From Pseudoneurospora amorphoporcata (taxonomy: Eukaryota; Ascomycota; Sordariomycetes; Sordariales; Sordariaceae), in the NCBI GenBank assembly GCA_033297205.1, contig MU859250.1:1-64000 (forward strand): 64,000 nucleotides of DNA, read 5' to 3'. A program made the translations under genes and the position numbers. The notes under the pieces are model-generated. The model was not told the DNA's origin. It ran no database searches and worked only from the letters and a program-made list of their open reading frames with translations. Shown piece by piece: positions 36,008 to 45,992 of this stretch; within the stretch, counting starts at the first letter, position 1; each line of letters starts with the position of its first letter.

Positions 36008-37374
36008 TTACCTCCCAACCTTCTCCTCCTCAATCTCCCTTCTCAGCTGCTCCAACACCTCCTGTCTACTCCTCAAATGTGCCTCCAGCCCCTCCACCTG
36101 CTCCTTAACCGTCGCCAAATCATCCGCCACGCTCTTCAAGCTGCCACCCGCCGCCGCCTTTCCCTTACCCTCCTCCATATCTCTCAGCTCCTTGCGCTTA
36201 TAATCCAACAGCTGCTCCAACTCCCTTTTCACAAGGGCCGGCTTCGTATCCCTCTTCCCGCCCCTGCGACGGTTTGCCGCCTCCTCAACCTTTGCCATCT
36301 TCTCCTCCAGCTCGGCCAGCTGCTTCTTCAGCCTGACCTCCTCCCACTGATCATCCGTCTGCTCAGAAGAAAAGTCGGTACCGGCCGTCTTGAACGCGGA
36401 CCGGCCCAGGCGCGTCAGGTACTGGTCGCCGAACTTGGCCTTGCGGCCCGTAGAGGTCTCGTCATCGGCCTTTTGGGCCCAGCGCGATTGGGAGGGGTCG
36501 TTGACGTTGTAGGTGATCTTGTTGCGCTCAAAGGAGGCGCGCAGCGAGGCGGGCACGGTGCGCGGGATGCGGAAACCTTCATGTCGGTAGTTGAGGATGT
36601 GCAGGAAGGCGAGACAGGCGTCTTTGTTGATGGTCGATGAGGCGGACGGGTTGATCAGGTTCCAGGCGGAACGGATGTCGGTGTCGGGGACGGAGAGGGA
36701 GTCGTAGAGGTCTTGGAGGGCGGCGACTGCGGCAGGGAAGGGTGCAGGTTAGCATGGGTTAGGAATACGAAGGTGAAAGGGGGGGCAATAATAAACATAC
36801 AGGAAACCTCGCCGCGCATGTCCCGGTTTTCTTGGTAGATCTGCTCGTACTTGGACTTATCCGCCGGGGTCATATACCAGTCGAAGCCATCCTTCAAGCC
36901 GGGGGTATCATCTTCATCTTCGACTTGCTCGAATTTCGGCGCCTTGCCGGTTAGCGCGCGGTTTGCTTGCACAAGATGGGCTTTGGATTCGGGGACAAGC
37001 CAGTCTGGGAGGATTGTCGGGACATCCGCGTATTCCTGTTTCCATCGTCGTCCCGTGTTAGTTCTCTGTTACCTATGCTGCTATTGCTGCTCTCTCACTC
37101 GCTCGCGTCTTCAGGCAGGAGGCTAAGGTAAACAAACCCCATTCAGAAGGTCAAAGATGACCCTCATCGCAACGCAAAACTCCTCGAAATCAAGGTTTCC
37201 GTCATTGTCCATATCGGCCAGATCCCACACGCGCTCCAGCTGGTCGTCGCGCAGGCCACTGTTCTTCAGCACGGGCGCCGCTTGCTCGCCCGTCAGGAAC
37301 TTGCCGCCATTTGTTCGCGCCGAGAAGATGTTCCAGTACGTCTCGATTTCCTGCGCTTCGATTTTTGGCGGCAT
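36008..37374 (-). CDS. end3: End3, EH-domain actin/endocytosis regulator
   Basis: Exons 37138-37374, 36801-37035 and 36008-36726 on the minus strand; 396 aa, phases consistent. An N-terminal EH domain begins MPPKIEAQEIETYWNIFSAR, with an EF-hand loop DMDNDGNLDFEEF at about residues 54-66 that looks calcium-competent. The middle has EYADVPTILPDWLVPESKAH and DGFDWYMTPADKSKYEQIY, hallmarks of End3. The C-terminal half is coiled coil (QLAELEEKMAKVEEAANRRR and onward to the end). End3 acts with Pan1 and Sla1 in the endocytic coat that links cargo to actin assembly; EH domains bind NPF motifs. Family length is close to 400 aa, so the model looks complete. The first donor is GTTTGT, slightly unusual, but the join LLNG-EYADVP is conserved. 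Confidence 0.95.
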
Positions 37375-38584
37375 TGTCGCGGTTGGCTTCGGGGTGGTGT
37401 GTAAAATGTCTGAGTTGGAAAGTTGGCGAGCAGCTGGCTACCTCTCCAGAGCCAAGAGCCGTAAACCGCAATGGCAACCTAGAACAGGTCCGGGGGTAAC
37501 GGGTTCGGGTTCGAGTGGTGATGCGGTCGTCGACGGGAGCGCTGATTGACCGACCTCGAGATGATGGGAGCAATTGACGTTGAATTAGGCGCGACGGTCA
37601 CGGAGATAAGCGGGACTATGCGGGAGATGACACTCGGTCAATGGGAATGAATTCGATTGGGTTGAGGTTATCTCGAGGACGGGAAATCAGGTCGGGTTGT
37701 TGCAAGTGTACAGCCCCGTAGCGCGGTGTAATTACAGTGGGGAGTTGCCAGCTCTGTCGGTGGATGTGCTCGCCTCGCAGCATGGCCGGGGGACGGATGT
37801 GCGTACATGGCTTTGTGCCTTGCCGTAGCTTCGAGTGTGCATGGGTCTCCACTTCCATTTCACCACCCCTGAGCCCCTTTACCATCCAAACAAACCTGGA
37901 ATGGCATCTCGTGGACCATCGTCTTGAGTTGAAGGCTGTGAAGCCCATCATCATCATCAAGTACGTGAATGAACTCAAAATTAACTCTTTGAAATACCGC
38001 GCTGCGTTCTTGCCACTTAGTCACAAACATATTTCGGGTTAAGGTACGGCGCAGGTGCTCGCTGGGTGAACCAACCAGCTCAGCTACCAGTTGCAAGCAG
38101 TTGGTGTCAACTCCTTCCAGCATTGAAAGGAAAGCGATACTCTAGGATATTGCAACAAGCATTTCCGACTTCATGAGTCATTGAAGCAGACCTAATCTTT
38201 ATTCACAACAACGGTCCGATGGTGTAGTTGGTTATCACGTCAAACACACTGAAGGTCCTGAGATCGAGCCTCAGTCGGATCAATGTTACATTCTTTTTTT
38301 GGTGTTTTTGCAACATCGCCGGTCATAAGCAACAGCTCTCCCAGGATGGATTCACTTTCCATTTTTGATAGACCTTAGGATCACGACACCGTACAATTCG
38401 AGATACTTCGAGGGAAACTTAATGGATCTCGTACCCGAACCCAGCTCGCACTTCTAATGATATCTCTCAACCCGCGTAGCCGCATGCTTCCAAACCCGCA
38501 ATGCATCGCTCATTACTGCTCACAATATTTATAACTTAAACCCGTACCATCCATACCCTCTCCAACTTTATCCACCCATTAACT
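37375..38584. other. Intergenic region with a tRNA-Val pseudogene
   Basis: Upstream of End3 and downstream of the inositol monophosphatase. The only structured item is the damaged tRNA-Val copy at 38213-38282. No protein-coding gene is recognisable. Confidence 0.5.
38213..38282 (+). pseudogene. tRNA-Val pseudogene with a 4-nt deletion in the anticodon arm
   Basis: Identical to the tRNA-Val(AAC) gene at 11429-11502 at every position except that four bases, GTCT, are missing from the 5' side of the anticodon arm (TCACGTCA-AACACACT here, TCACGTCAGTCTAACACACT in the intact copy). Acceptor, D and T arms are unchanged, including both internal Pol III promoter boxes and a T-rich 3' flank (ATTCTTTTTT). 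The deletion removes half of the anticodon stem plus C32/T33, so no normal anticodon loop can form. It should be transcribable but not functional in decoding. Confidence 0.85.
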
Positions 38585-39607
38585 CTAGTGCTTATAATCC
38601 ATCTTATCCCCCCCAATAACCCCCCAAAACTCCTCCACAATCTCCTTCTGCCCACTCTCCGCCCCCCTAACAGCCAAATACAGTCTCGAATCCAGCTCCG
38701 GCTTCCAATCCCCCGGGTTCCCACTAACCATGATCCCGCCAGCCTCCTCCAGGATACACCAACCGGCCGTCACGTCCCACGCATAACACCCGCCCTCCCA
38801 ATACATATCCACCTGGCCCGCCGCTACGGCACAAATATTCAGCGCCGCGCTGCCCAGACTCCTCAGAGAATGCACCATGCTCCCGCCATCCTCTTTCGCA
38901 GCCGTCAACTGCCTAAACACCCTCGTCTTGATATCAAAGTTGTTTCCGTCTCTCTGACTACCCCACTCGACGGCCACCAGGGCCGTAGATAGATCCCCCA
39001 ACGGCTGTCCCCCATTCAACGGCAACCTTTGTTTAGGGCCCTGCCCCTTTCCAGCTTCGAGCGAGGCGTTGCGTTGACAGTAGGATCCCTGGCCCTTGAT
39101 GGCCGTCCAGAGGGTGTCGAGCGCGGGGTTGTAGACGACGCCCACGGTGGGGCGGCGGTCGAGGGCGAAGCCGAGAGAGATGCAAAAGCCGTGTGGGTAG
39201 CCGTGGACGAAGTTGGTGGTGCCGTCGATGGGGTCGACGATGAAGGTGGGCGCGGAGGTGACTTTGGTTTCGCCCGCGACGTAGGTCTCTTCGCCGACGA
39301 AGAGGAAGGAGGGGTATTTGGTGCGGAGGGTGGTGGAGACCATTCGCTCTACGGCTTGGTCGGTTTCGGTTACTATGTCGGCGGCTGTTCGGGGAGAGAA
39401 AAAAAGGGGTTAGTTGAGGTTGTTCAAGTCGAGGATGGGTAGGAAACTTGTGGGGGGAAGAACTTGGACGTCAGGGAGAGGACACGAACAGTTCATCTTT
39501 GAACCCTTATCAATGTTGTTTGGGTTGGCGGCGAGGATCATGCGGCCGGCCTCGAAGGCGACCTCCACGAGGGTATCATGGATTTCTTGGAGGTTGATGT
39601 CGGACAT
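38585..39607 (-). CDS. Inositol monophosphatase family protein
   Basis: Exons 39490-39607 and 38585-39384 on the minus strand; 305 aa. The join gives KMNSADIVTETDQAVERM, the conserved start of the metal-site region. Motifs are FVGEET, the metal-binding DPIDGTTNFVHGYPH, and WDVTAGWCILEEAGG near the C-terminus, both PROSITE-type signatures of the family. It hydrolyses inositol monophosphate to myo-inositol with Mg2+ and is usually cytosolic. The length is near that of human IMPase (277 aa), with a small insert (EAGKGQGPKQ). The relative QutG/Qa-X group cannot be excluded by eye, although no quinate cluster genes are adjacent. Confidence 0.93.
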
Positions 39608-40614
39608 GGTGATGGTGGTTGTCGTAGGTATTAGATATTCGAGTGATGATGGTACAGTATATACACAAAATTGATCGACAACGACGTGTTAAAGGGCGTG
39701 TATATATAGGCGAACAACCTTTTCCACAGTTAGTGAAGACAAGTTTCAATGAAATCGGTATATCAGAAGGAGAACCTTGTTGGTTGAAGCTCTGAGAAAC
39801 TCGGGGTACATAAGCTTTTGGCGCGGGGGGAGGTGGAGAGCACCAGAGCTTCCAAGTACAGGGGCTCGGCCAGCTCGGCGAGGTGAGGCGGGATGCGGCC
39901 GAAGTGGGGTCTTAATCCATGCTCTCTTTTTCGGTTTCATCCGGTGTCCCGAGCGAGACATTGGACGGCCGCAAGCTTGGTAACGCACGAGGCAGGGCCC
40001 GGCCAAGATGAGAGGAATCATTGATGGTGTGCGATCGAACGCTGCATGTGTCGTGTCATATGCGTTCCTGCCTTGGTCCTAGAAGAGCTGTTGTGTTGGA
40101 ATGCAAGGAAGGCCTGCTGGTCTTTGTGTAAAAACACGGTTGGTCGTTGTTGTAGAAACTCCCTCCCTGGCCGGTCCTGAGTCCTGGGGTTGGTACATAC
40201 CTAGGTATGTGCCTCTGCATCCTCGGTCCTTGATTGGCATTGGCAACCGGTACGTTGCTTCTCGTATGGTTTCTCATTTTCAAGTAACTCTTGCCCAAGT
40301 AATCCAACACACAGATAGAAAAAGACCCATGTCCCAACTCCCAACCCACCGCCCTTCCCAGAAATGATGAACCATCCAAATCCAAATGTTGCCCATGCCG
40401 CTTTTCCGGGCAAACAGACAACGGTATCCGTTAACAGCTACACGAATACTTTTTCCTCACAAAAACATGGCCCTCTCAGCAAATATGTAGCCGCGCCTTA
40501 ACACCCCTTTACACCATTCCTCGTGCTTTTCATAGTGATTGGAGACCTGACAAGGGTTCCTTTTATTTATTTGTTGTGCCGCCAACAACACCCATCCCCT
40601 AGGTCATCGCCATC
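39608..40614. other. Intergenic region containing a perfect 16-bp palindrome
   Basis: No recognisable gene. ACATACCTAGGTATGT at 40195-40210 is a perfect palindrome. The remainder is leader of the inositol monophosphatase and 3' flank of the NPF-motif protein. Confidence 0.5.
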
Positions 40615-41484
40615 TCAAACGTCTTCCCTGAAGATCGATCTCCTCTCCGCTGGACTCTCAGGCTCGCCATTGTTGTGACCACTCGGCTTTGAGGCTCCGG
40701 TGCCCTCAATCGGACGGGGGCTGACGCTTCTAATGCTGGCGTTGCCGGGATCCGCGGCAGCATCATCGAACGGGTTTTTGGAGGCAGGCGCACTCAATCC
40801 CTTGTTCGCAACCGGGCCAGGAGAACGGCTCCTCCTTCTGCCTCTCTCCACCTCATCGGGATCCGCGAACGGGTTGCTAGTGGCAGGCTGAGCGGTGCCC
40901 GGGTTCGTCGGGATGTTCATCTGGTAGCTGCTTCCTCCGTAGCTGCTATCATCGCCAAGGTTGTTGTGACGAGGGGGCTGCATTTCCGTCTCCTCGTAGT
41001 ATGTAGGTCCATAACCATCCGCCTCATGTCCAACGCGCGCATCCCATGCCTCATCGGGGTCAAGGGGTCCGAAACCACGGCTTCGGGGGGCGTTGGGGTT
41101 ACCACCGGATGGCTCGTAGGCACCTGCCGCAGTGCGATTGTTGTTCTTCTTGAACTTGCCGAACCAACCCTTAATACCGCCGGAAGAAGATGTGTTGTTG
41201 GCATAGGGGAGCGAGTTCGAGGGCGCGGGCCAGAAAGGGATGTACGAGGTAATGGGTGGTGGTGGGAGCTGTAAAGACCATGTCAGTCGGTTGTCTCGCA
41301 ACATTCGTTCGTAAAAGGAATTGGAATCCGAGTCAAGAAATTTGCAAGAACGGGCGACGTTGGAAACAAAGGGATGACATACTCCCAGACGTGTTGCTTG
41401 GACGCGTGTGATTAGGATATAAAAGATGGCGGCAGCCACCACTGCGAGGAAGACGCAGAGGATAACAATGCTAGCCGGCCCCAT
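40615..41484 (-). CDS. Single-pass membrane protein with NPF motifs, function unknown
   Basis: Exons 41383-41484 and 40615-41268 on the minus strand; 251 aa. It begins MGPASIVILCVFLAVVAAAI, an uncleaved membrane anchor at about residues 4-25, then a basic turn (RVQATR). The rest is hydrophilic and disordered, rich in Asn, Ser, Pro and Gly. Two NPF tripeptides in acidic context occur at residues 166-168 (SNPFADPDE) and 199-201 (KNPFDDAAAD), the type of ligand bound by EH domains. An RGRRRSRSP basic patch lies between them. The intron is 114 nt, a multiple of three, and has no stop, so retention would insert 38 residues. The splice signals (GTATGT, CTGAC, TTACAG) favour removal. I do not recognise a named family. 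The End3 gene, which encodes an EH domain, is 3.2 kb away. Confidence 0.8.
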   Translation of the reverse strand: MGPASIVILCVFLAVVAAAIFYILITRVQATRLGVCHPFVSNVARSCKFLDSDSNSFYERMLRDNRLTWSLQLPPPPITSYIPFWPAPSNSLPYANNTSSSGGIKGWFGKFKKNNNRTAAGAYEPSGGNPNAPRSRGFGPLDPDEAWDARVGHEADGYGPTYYEETEMQPPRHNNLGDDSSYGGSSYQMNIPTNPGTAQPATSNPFADPDEVERGRRRSRSPGPVANKGLSAPASKNPFDDAAADPGNASIRSVSPRPIEGTGASKPSGHNNGEPESPAERRSIFREDV

Positions 41485-42278
41485 GGTCAAGGTCGAGTGC
41501 GTTGGCTCAGTTCCTTTTTCCGCTTGTCTGTTGTTGGATAGGAGAAGGGAGCGGGCGGAACGGGCGGATCAAGATCAGGAGGAAGTTAATGAAGTCGTTG
41601 ATCGTACGTGGTCCTCCGCTCGCATGTGTTCGCCGTTGAAGTTGTCCGAGATAATTTTTGCGGTTGGTGTGTGATTGTGGGTAAAACCGTGGTAAAAGCG
41701 AGGCTGGCGCAAAACCGGGAAGAGGGCAGCCGTTTCGTGGAGTTCGCAGACGGTTGGGTCCCGGGGACGTGGAGTACAGGTACCTGAAACTAAGGTACCG
41801 TTGCTGCTTATTTGTCGGTAGGTAACACCGAGAAGAGAGACTGAGGCTTTATCGTGTTGTACTTACTCGGAGGAAGGAACAGCGAATGGTGGAGGAGGGT
41901 GTTGAAGTTGAGAGCTCCGCGACCACCGAACTGCGCACTGCGTCAGCGGGGCTTCCCTGCCCACGACCTGTGGGCGAGCGGGACTTTCTGCCAAAGACGA
42001 CAAGGGTGGGTGCAGCTGCAAACATCCAGATCCAGACCAGCCAAGCCTGCCGCTTGTCTAAGCCCAACCCCTGTCCAGGTACAAATGTGCTTGGCAAGTC
42101 AACACTGAGAGTGGGGAGTTGTAGACTAAAGGTTCTTGTTCCGTATCATCCGTCGACCCGTTCAAGCTTCATCGTAGGGCACCTCGGATAAAAAGACTTC
42201 AAAAACGCGAGGCAAACAAGCGAGTCTATGCCATGCAGTTGCTGCGAGGAAAGCGTGGCCAAAGCCCCAAGTCACTGA
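41485..42278. other. Intergenic region upstream of the NPF-motif membrane protein
   Basis: No recognisable gene. It includes two GGTACC palindromes near 41780-41805 (CAGGTACCTG and AAGGTACC). Confidence 0.45.
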
Positions 42279-42593
42279 CAGAATCAGCTGCTGACTGACA
42301 GGAGATTTTTAACATTGGCCAACGCTGTCAATGCTCAACACCAGGCCGAGCAGGACCGCACTTCTCCATATTGTGGTACAGGCCGTGCCACCAAATGGGA
42401 AGCGGAGGCGTTGAGGATATTCTACAGTGATGGCTAGGATGACATGGTTGACGAGGAGGTTGCTGCGTATGCCTTCCAGCAATGGGAAGACTTGCAAGGC
42501 AGGGCCTATCTTTTCCTTCATATGTCCGATGAGGAGCGGAAAGCTTACTTTGAAAAGCTGAAGAAGAAGATACACGTGAAGGATTGTGAGTAG
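42279..42593 (+). pseudogene. Coding-like remnant with an in-frame TAG, or unassigned exon
   Basis: One frame is open from 42279 to 42593 except for a TAG at 42435-42437. Its composition is strongly protein-like: GTGRATKWEAEALRIFYSDG before the stop, and VDEEVAAYAFQQWEDLQGRA then SDEERKAYFEKLKKKIHVKD after it. A TAG from CAG (Gln) would be the C-to-T change expected of repeat-induced point mutation. Alternatively, TAG could be the end of an intron (GGCTAG before GATGAC) and GTGAGT at 42586 a donor, making this an exon of a spliced gene extending towards 43189. I cannot decide. No family is recognised. Confidence 0.35.
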
Positions 42594-43188
42594 TTGAATG
42601 CCATGCAGGGTTGGTGGCACATCAATTGCATCGAGGTGCCAGAAGGACATCCCATGATAATGTCATTAACTCGTATGCTTGTTAGGCCTTGAAGCGTCGT
42701 CAGGTTATATCACAAACTCGGATCAGCTTGGCCTTCTTATCGGCGTTGCGCGCGGGTGTTGCATTGAACGTACGTCTGTAATATACAGGGTGTAAGTGAG
42801 GCATGAGCATCCGACCCTATTCGAAAAAAAAAAAAAAAAACGAAAAAAAACCGAATATCTCCAACCCGTATCTCAAACAGGAAATATTTATGACGCATGA
42901 AACTCCCGGGGAAGTCTGTCAAAGTCGAGCTGGATCTCCAAGAGGCGAGAAAAAAAAAAACATGCACAGGCAACAAATTATCCTGCTTCAGTGCATCCAA
43001 CATGCAAGTGTCCATAAATTCTGCATCACGGGAGAGAAAACCAGGACAGATCTGTTTGGGCACAAGCTCACCCATGAATATAAAAATCTTCACCATCCCC
43101 TTGTTTTTCACCCTCTTGTTGTACTCTTCTCTCTTAAGATTGCAATTCCACTTTATCGGACTTTCTCATCGCTAGCCAGGACAAGAAC
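42594..43188. other. Low-complexity spacer
   Basis: Contains A-rich homopolymer runs at about 42822-42849 and 42950-42961. No gene is recognisable. It may include introns if the segment at 42279 belongs to the gene at 43189. Confidence 0.4.
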
Positions 43189-44045
43189 ATGCAAACCGTA
43201 GGTAACTCGACGTACAACCTCGCTACTCCCCCACAATCCAAGACATACACACACAAAGAAACATCACTAACTCCATCAAGGACTACGAGAATTACGAGCG
43301 GGACCTCCGTAGAAGTAACCGCAAGGTCGAACTCTGGACCCTGGAGCAAGACACCGGAGCCTTCTACGACGAAAGGCCCCCCATCTGGAGCGAAGACCTC
43401 ACGGGTTACCACGAGTCACCGCTAGCGAGAATGGAGAGACAGAAGCACGCGGCATACTTTTCCATCATGAGTAATCTGGTACTCGGTAAGGGTATAGAGA
43501 ACAAGCCGGAGATAGTGGAGCGTTTACGGGCTGATTTGGGGAAGCACCTGGTGGAAGTGCAAGAGAAAGCCCAAGAAGCTATAGCGTGGCGGGAGAAGGA
43601 CCAAAAGGCAACCCTAGAGGTTTTTGGCTTGCCGGAGGAAGAGCAGATGCTCATATCCAACGAGGTCCCCCCCGGTCCCGACCAAAAAGGGAATCAAGAG
43701 GGAAACCAAGAGGAGAACCAAGAAGATACCATCTCCTTGGATAACCATATGGATTACCAACAGGGGAACCAACAGGAGAGCCAAGAGGACACTATCTCCT
43801 TGGATAACCATATGGATCACCAACAGGAGGGGGAACAGGTCCTGGTTCCCTTTAAGGAGATGCAGAGAAGATTACGACCTTTCGGCTCCGCATGCAGGGT
43901 GTTGAAGTTGAAAACGAGACATGTGAAGGGGAAGATGACTGCTAGTATGGATGAGGAACCGGCGGAAGGCTGGGTATGCAGGGGGGTAGATGACGACCTA
44001 GTTGCTAAATGTTGCTCCTTGCAGAGGGCAGTAATAGGATGCTAG
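43189..44045 (+). CDS. Unrecognised hydrophilic protein with a 21-residue tandem repeat
   Basis: Tentative CDS is join(43189-43197, 43281-44045), 257 aa. The short first exon (M-Q-T) is inferred from GTAGGT at 43198 and CTAAC...CAAG ending at 43280; translation may instead start at ATG 43431 (MERQKHAAYF) or in an upstream exon. The protein is charged and helical (IVERLRADLGKHLVEVQEKA). It then has a Gln/Asn/Glu-rich segment with two copies of a 63-bp unit (43722-43784 and 43785 onward), each coding EDTISLDNHMD followed by Gln-rich sequence. The C-terminal part contains four Cys (WVCRGVDD, KCCSLQ and the final Cys). No signal peptide, membrane segment or known domain is seen. It could be a lineage-restricted gene. 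Confidence 0.5.
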
Positions 44046-44145
44046 ACGGACAGTGGCAAGAAAATAAAAAAAATTCAACGCCTGCTTATTATCCGTCCCG
44101 AGTCCATACGTTATTACCTACCCAACCCACCCGATCACCCTTAAC

Positions 44146-45992
44146 TTAAACAAAACACATCCCCCAGTCCCCCCCCTTCCTAGCAAACGCCATACTCTTC
44201 ACAAACCTCCCAAGCCTACACCTCCCCTCCTCATCCGCCTCACAACCCTGCAGTTTCACAACCCGATCATTAACCAATATCCTCACCAACTCCTCCTGTT
44301 CCTCACTCTCATCAATATTGCCATCGCCATCAGCATCACAAACCATCTTCTCAAAATACACCCTTCCCGCAAACGGCACCTGCCAGCTCACCTTGAACAG
44401 ATCCCTCTCCTCTAATCCGTCATCACCGGTCCTCCCATACTTTTTTGGTATCGTCGTATTACTCATTGGGGACAGAGTCTCAAGAACCCTCAAAGCAGTC
44501 AAAATACCCATCATATCATTATCGTGACTGAAATCCGCGTATACAGTCCTGTTCAACGGAAATGTCGTCTCGTTGCCATCCAGGGTCGAATTGGTCGTCG
44601 TGTTATCGACCACGGGCGAACGAGTGAGGCGAGCGAGAAGTTCGTTGACGTAGCCTACGCCTTGTGTCGCCGCCAAAGAATTGCCGGGGCCGTAGCCGTA
44701 GTACTTGCCGAGGGATTGGACGTAGTCGTAGACTGTGAAGTCGGAGGGGGTGAAGAGGGTGCAGAAGGGGGAGATCCGCTTGTTGTTTTTGGATCCCACT
44801 GAGGAAGAGGTGGTGAGGGAGGAAGGCGGGTATGCTACGGTGTCAAAGGGACACAAGTCCATGAGCGAGAGGACGTCCGTGTCAGAGAGGGTTACCCCCT
44901 TAAAGTGGGTATTCAAGCGCGCGGTGATGGGCGGGAAGTTGGCGGCTATGAACTCAGCCTGGGCCAAGTCGCCGGTGGTGGAATCCTCGAAGGCGCGGCA
45001 GAGGCCGTGGTGCATGGTGTTGTTTGCCGTGATTGCTTCGGAGATGATGAGCATTCCCTCACGTGGAAGCGGTAAGAAAGAAGCGGGAGGGTTCTTGTCG
45101 GCTAAGAGAGCCGAGTAGAACCCCGTGGTGAAGTTCGCAGCCGAGTCAATGACGCGTTCCTGGCCCGAAGCGCGGACAAAGGGGAGGGATTCAGGATCGG
45201 TGTAGTCACGGATGAGGGAGGCGTAGCGCTGGTAGAACTTGATGCCCGAGTTGACCATTTCTTGCTCGCCGAAGACGGTGAGCTGGTCGACGCCCAGGAC
45301 ATAGTTGTAGTTCTTGATGAACTCGAAATCGGGGGCGTACCAGGTGGCGGAGTTCTTGATCTTGGTCAGGACGGCGGAGATGGCGGCGGCCTTGCCGGCG
45401 GTGGGGAAGCGGGCGCCGTGGCGGGAGAGGACTTGGGCGAAGGTGAGGCGGCAGCCATCGGGGACGGAGGGTGAGATTTCAGAGGGGACGGAGAAAAAGG
45501 GTGAGTATTGACCCCATGTGTGAGTGGTTTTTTGGTCACATTGGTAACCAAGCTCGGGGGTGTCACATGGTGCTGGGTGTGGGGAGAGTACCCGTCTGAT
45601 GAGATGGTTAGTATTTTGACGTCAAGATAGAGTAGGTAGAAGGAGAAAACTCACAGAGAAGCAGCAGCCAGGTAGCTAAACAGCGGAATCATCAAGAGCA
45701 ATATGATGAGTTTGACAAAGATCTTGTTAGGATCTCCCCAAACCAACCGATAAAGCAAGCCTCTCTGTTTTGGTGGTTGAAGTTGACTTTCCTCGTCCAA
45801 GTTCTCACCGTCTGTTGACTCGCCGTTCGGAAGCAATGACTGAGTCTGACTCTCTGAAGTTCCTCCTCCTTCTGAAGCTTCGCCATCGTGACCGAGTGGC
45901 GAGTATCTATGTTGCGGGCCCCCTCCCACCCTCCTCAAGAGGGATGCAAATGCAGATGAGGCTCTGGACGTTCTTTTGGTGGCCGGATCCAT
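44146..45992 (-). CDS. Histidine acid phosphatase of the phytase family, membrane-anchored, with EF-hand-like loop
   Basis: Exons 45655-45992 and 44146-45595 on the minus strand; 595 aa. The histidine-phosphatase motif RHGARFPT is at residues 171-178 and the proton-donor HD (FSHDND) at 470-471. The N-terminal CDTPELGYQCDQKTTHTWGQ and C-terminal RVYFEKMVC, VNDRVVKLQGC and GDWGMCF match fungal phytases and related acid phosphatases, with paired cysteines kept. Instead of a cleavable signal peptide there are about 90 hydrophilic residues, then a hydrophobic segment (FVKLIILLLMIPLFSYLAAA), so the enzyme is probably a type II membrane protein with a luminal or extracellular catalytic domain. Many N-glycosylation sequons occur in the catalytic part. 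Residues 533-544, DADGDGNIDESE, match an EF-hand loop at all six ligand positions. Phytate as substrate is uncertain. Confidence 0.92.

Noticed and set aside
35915..36640. 241-codon open frame on the + strand
   Set aside because: Antisense to the End3 coiled-coil exon; a Leu/Gln-rich mirror of a Glu/Lys-rich coiled coil.
38585..39607. Membership in a quinic acid (qa/qut) cluster
   Set aside because: Although the QutG/Qa-X relatives are inositol-phosphatase-like, no dehydroquinase, shikimate dehydrogenase, quinate permease or qa regulator lies nearby, and the sugar transporter at 62952 does not look like Qa-y.
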